Shown here one piece after another: positions 62,062-64,000 of a stretch of DNA of 64,000 bases. Positions within the stretch are counted from its first letter, which is position 1. Each line of letters begins with the position of its first letter. Origin of the DNA: Crocodylus rhombifer (taxonomy: Eukaryota > Chordata > Crocodylia > Crocodylidae); contig JAVSML010025171.1 in NCBI GenBank assembly GCA_038503035.1, forward strand, positions 4,606 through 68,605. Reading direction: 5' to 3'. The notes under the pieces were generated by a model, which made no database searches, was not told the origin of the DNA, and worked only from the letters and a program-made list of their open reading frames with translations. A program made the position numbers and the translations under genes.

Positions 62062-63544
62062 GGCACTTCATTCTGGAATGAGCAGCAGGAGATAAGATCC
62101 CTTTGTGCATCTCAGAGTCACTGGGGCTTTGTCTACACACAGGAGTTTATAGGACTGGTAACTAAAACACCTGGTCTGCTAGGAGATTCTTCTGTAATGC
62201 ATGGGACTAAAAAAGCATTTTTAAATGGAGTTGCTTTGGGGTTTCCCCAAGTAATCTCTCCCCCTTTCCCGGTGTCCCCCTCCCTCCCCCAAAAGAGGCA
62301 CGTCCCTCTTAAGACTGACGCGACAAAGAACAACCTGTAAGATTCTTGTAGTTAAAGACATTCATGTGCTTTGGGGAATATCACTGTTTTTTTCTAAGAA
62401 GGAATAGAGGGAGGTCTCTGGCACAGTGTGGGGGCGAGGTGATACGCAGCCGTTTAATGATGAGTAACCCCAGGTTCCTGCTATACTTTTTCTTACTCTT
62501 GGATTAGACCATGCCGCACGTGCACCAACTGTAAATCCCCTCTTAGTCTCGGCTCTCTCAACGGCCCCAGTGGCTCATGGCATTCATGTTCTGAGGCAGA
62601 GATCTTCTAAAGGCGCTGGGGCGGGGAGTACAGGAACACCAACAAAAAATGTCAAAAATGCAACCCAGGCTGAGGAGCTGGGAACGAGGACGAGAGGATG
62701 GGAGGTTCAGTGCAGATCATGACTTGTACATCGGCTTCCTGATTAATATATAACTAGTCATAAAAATGAAGGGGGTGGGGAAGGGATGCAGCTTGCTTAC
62801 CAAGCAAGCCAGGACTTCCTTTTGTGTTAGAAACTATATTAAAACTGCTCCAAGAGAATCCAGGTTTTAGAGGCTTGTTAAGGGGAGGGTAAGGGCTTGG
62901 CAGTGGGAAGAGACTGCAAAGCAATTCCTTCCCCCCTCCCCATGCCCTTGCATTCAAGGAGGCAACCAACTCACTGAAGTTTCTGCTCAGGCCCGAGTCA
63001 GAAATGATCCCATGAGTAATGGGGCCAGCATAGCCCCGATGCTCGATTACTGGGAACCAGAACCTCAGGAGTGTTTGCACAGAGCTTTAAGTGATTCAGG
63101 ATGAACGGCAAAAAGCTCCAGCCTCCCCCTTCAAAATAAAGGAAGGAAACAGTCAGAGGCAGATTTCACTTCGGTGCACCAGGGTGCAGCACATGGGGAA
63201 CTGGATGTAAACCAGCCTGAGATTAAACACCTTAAGCTTCCTGTCGGCACCATAGGATTCATGTTGGTAGGGAATCGCCTCTGCTGCGCATGAAGCATTT
63301 CATACACCTTGAATCTTGCCTGCCTCAGCCAGATCTGGAGAAAGCCTCAGAAGATGGATGGTTGCTGAACTGTTTCCCCCCCACTCAAGTCTCAGTGTGA
63401 CCAGCTGTCAGTGGGAACCTGCCCTTCGGCCACCCAGCACATATGAATCGTTCAGCTAATTTACCCATCCAGCAGATCTTATCCTAGATGGATCGGAGAA
63501 GGTGCAAGGCCCTTTTTACAGAGACATCATGTTCTTGGGGGAAG

Positions 63545-63745
63545 GTACCAGGCTGGGAACTTCCAGCTCTGCCATTGTCCTGCGTATGACCTTGGGCTAC
63601 TCCTTTTAAACTCGTGCCACACTCTTCCCTCCCACATTTCACCTTGCCGGTTTCAGACTGCCAGTTCTCCAGGGCAGGGACTTCTTTCTATGACTTCACT
63701 GCACCTGGCGCATGGGGAAACTGATAGGTGTCGGGGCTTTGGTGG
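63545..63745 (+). mobile_element. MIR-like SINE with composite tail
   Basis: The head part ccagctctgccattgtcctg and tatgaccttgggctact is followed by the tail ctccagggcagggacttctt and cacctggcgcatgggg. The same head-plus-tail order occurs at 1935-2105. Confidence 0.55.
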
Positions 63746-64000
63746 GCTGACGTAATACCCACACAAGCATCTGCCCTAGTCAAAGAGCAGAGACAGTCTT
63801 GGGAAGAAAAAAAGGGTCCTGCGTGGAAGGGCATCAAAACAAAGTCAACCCCTGCCCCCCTTTTCTAGATCGCTCCTGTGAACACTAGCCTCCAGGCCTA
63901 ACCACCCTACAGCAAGCAAAGGAAGAGAGGGAGGGAGGAGGTGGAGCAACAAACACTACATCTTAGCTTTAATCTGCTATTCTCCCCCACCCCTCAACAC

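Overview
The window is eukaryotic (vertebrate) nuclear DNA, most likely from a crocodilian. The evidence is split genes with GT-AG introns, CR1 LINE fragments with the archosaur-type 3' tail, MIR-like ancient SINEs, small hAT elements with 8-bp target duplications, and one poly(A)-tailed insertion that reads as U1-like then U2-like snRNA. To my knowledge, SINEs with snRNA-derived heads (SINEU) have been described from crocodilians. I found nothing prokaryotic, no CRISPR array and no intact viral gene.

Bases 1-29035 hold the 3' part of QRICH2 on the + strand. I could place 16 consecutive coding exons. All have GT-AG borders and all intron phases agree, giving one open frame of 1004 residues from base 2 to the stop at 28968-28970. 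The first exon is cut by the window edge and carries twelve 42-bp (14-residue) repeats. The following exons encode the coiled-coil, Cys-containing DUF4795 region and the C-terminal tail. The 3' UTR is very short, with AATAAA at 29013. The introns hold MIR-like SINEs, CR1 pieces (a 2-kb antisense CR1 between exons 14 and 15), a palindromic MITE-like element and a 102-bp direct duplication that brackets exon 9.

Bases 29036-52859 form an intergenic stretch of about 24 kb with no gene I can support. It holds three copies of one hAT-type element with target-site duplications, a 239-bp fold-back element, the snRNA-derived SINE, two CR1 fragments whose 3' ends face each other, a GC/CpG-rich patch near 38 kb, and an AT-rich block near 31.5 kb that could be a conserved enhancer.

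Bases 52860-54625 hold the last exon and 3' UTR of UBALD2 on the - strand, so QRICH2 and UBALD2 converge. As I recall it, this matches the human 17q25 arrangement. I could not find the UBALD2 5' exons (UBA-like domain) in the 9.4 kb to the right. They probably lie beyond base 64000, which makes that intron at least 9.4 kb long. The rest, 54626-64000, is UBALD2 intron or upstream DNA with repeats and a few candidate regulatory blocks.

The genes do not form an operon-like unit. QRICH2 is known from mammals as a sperm-flagellum protein. UBALD2 is a small, widely expressed protein of poorly known function.
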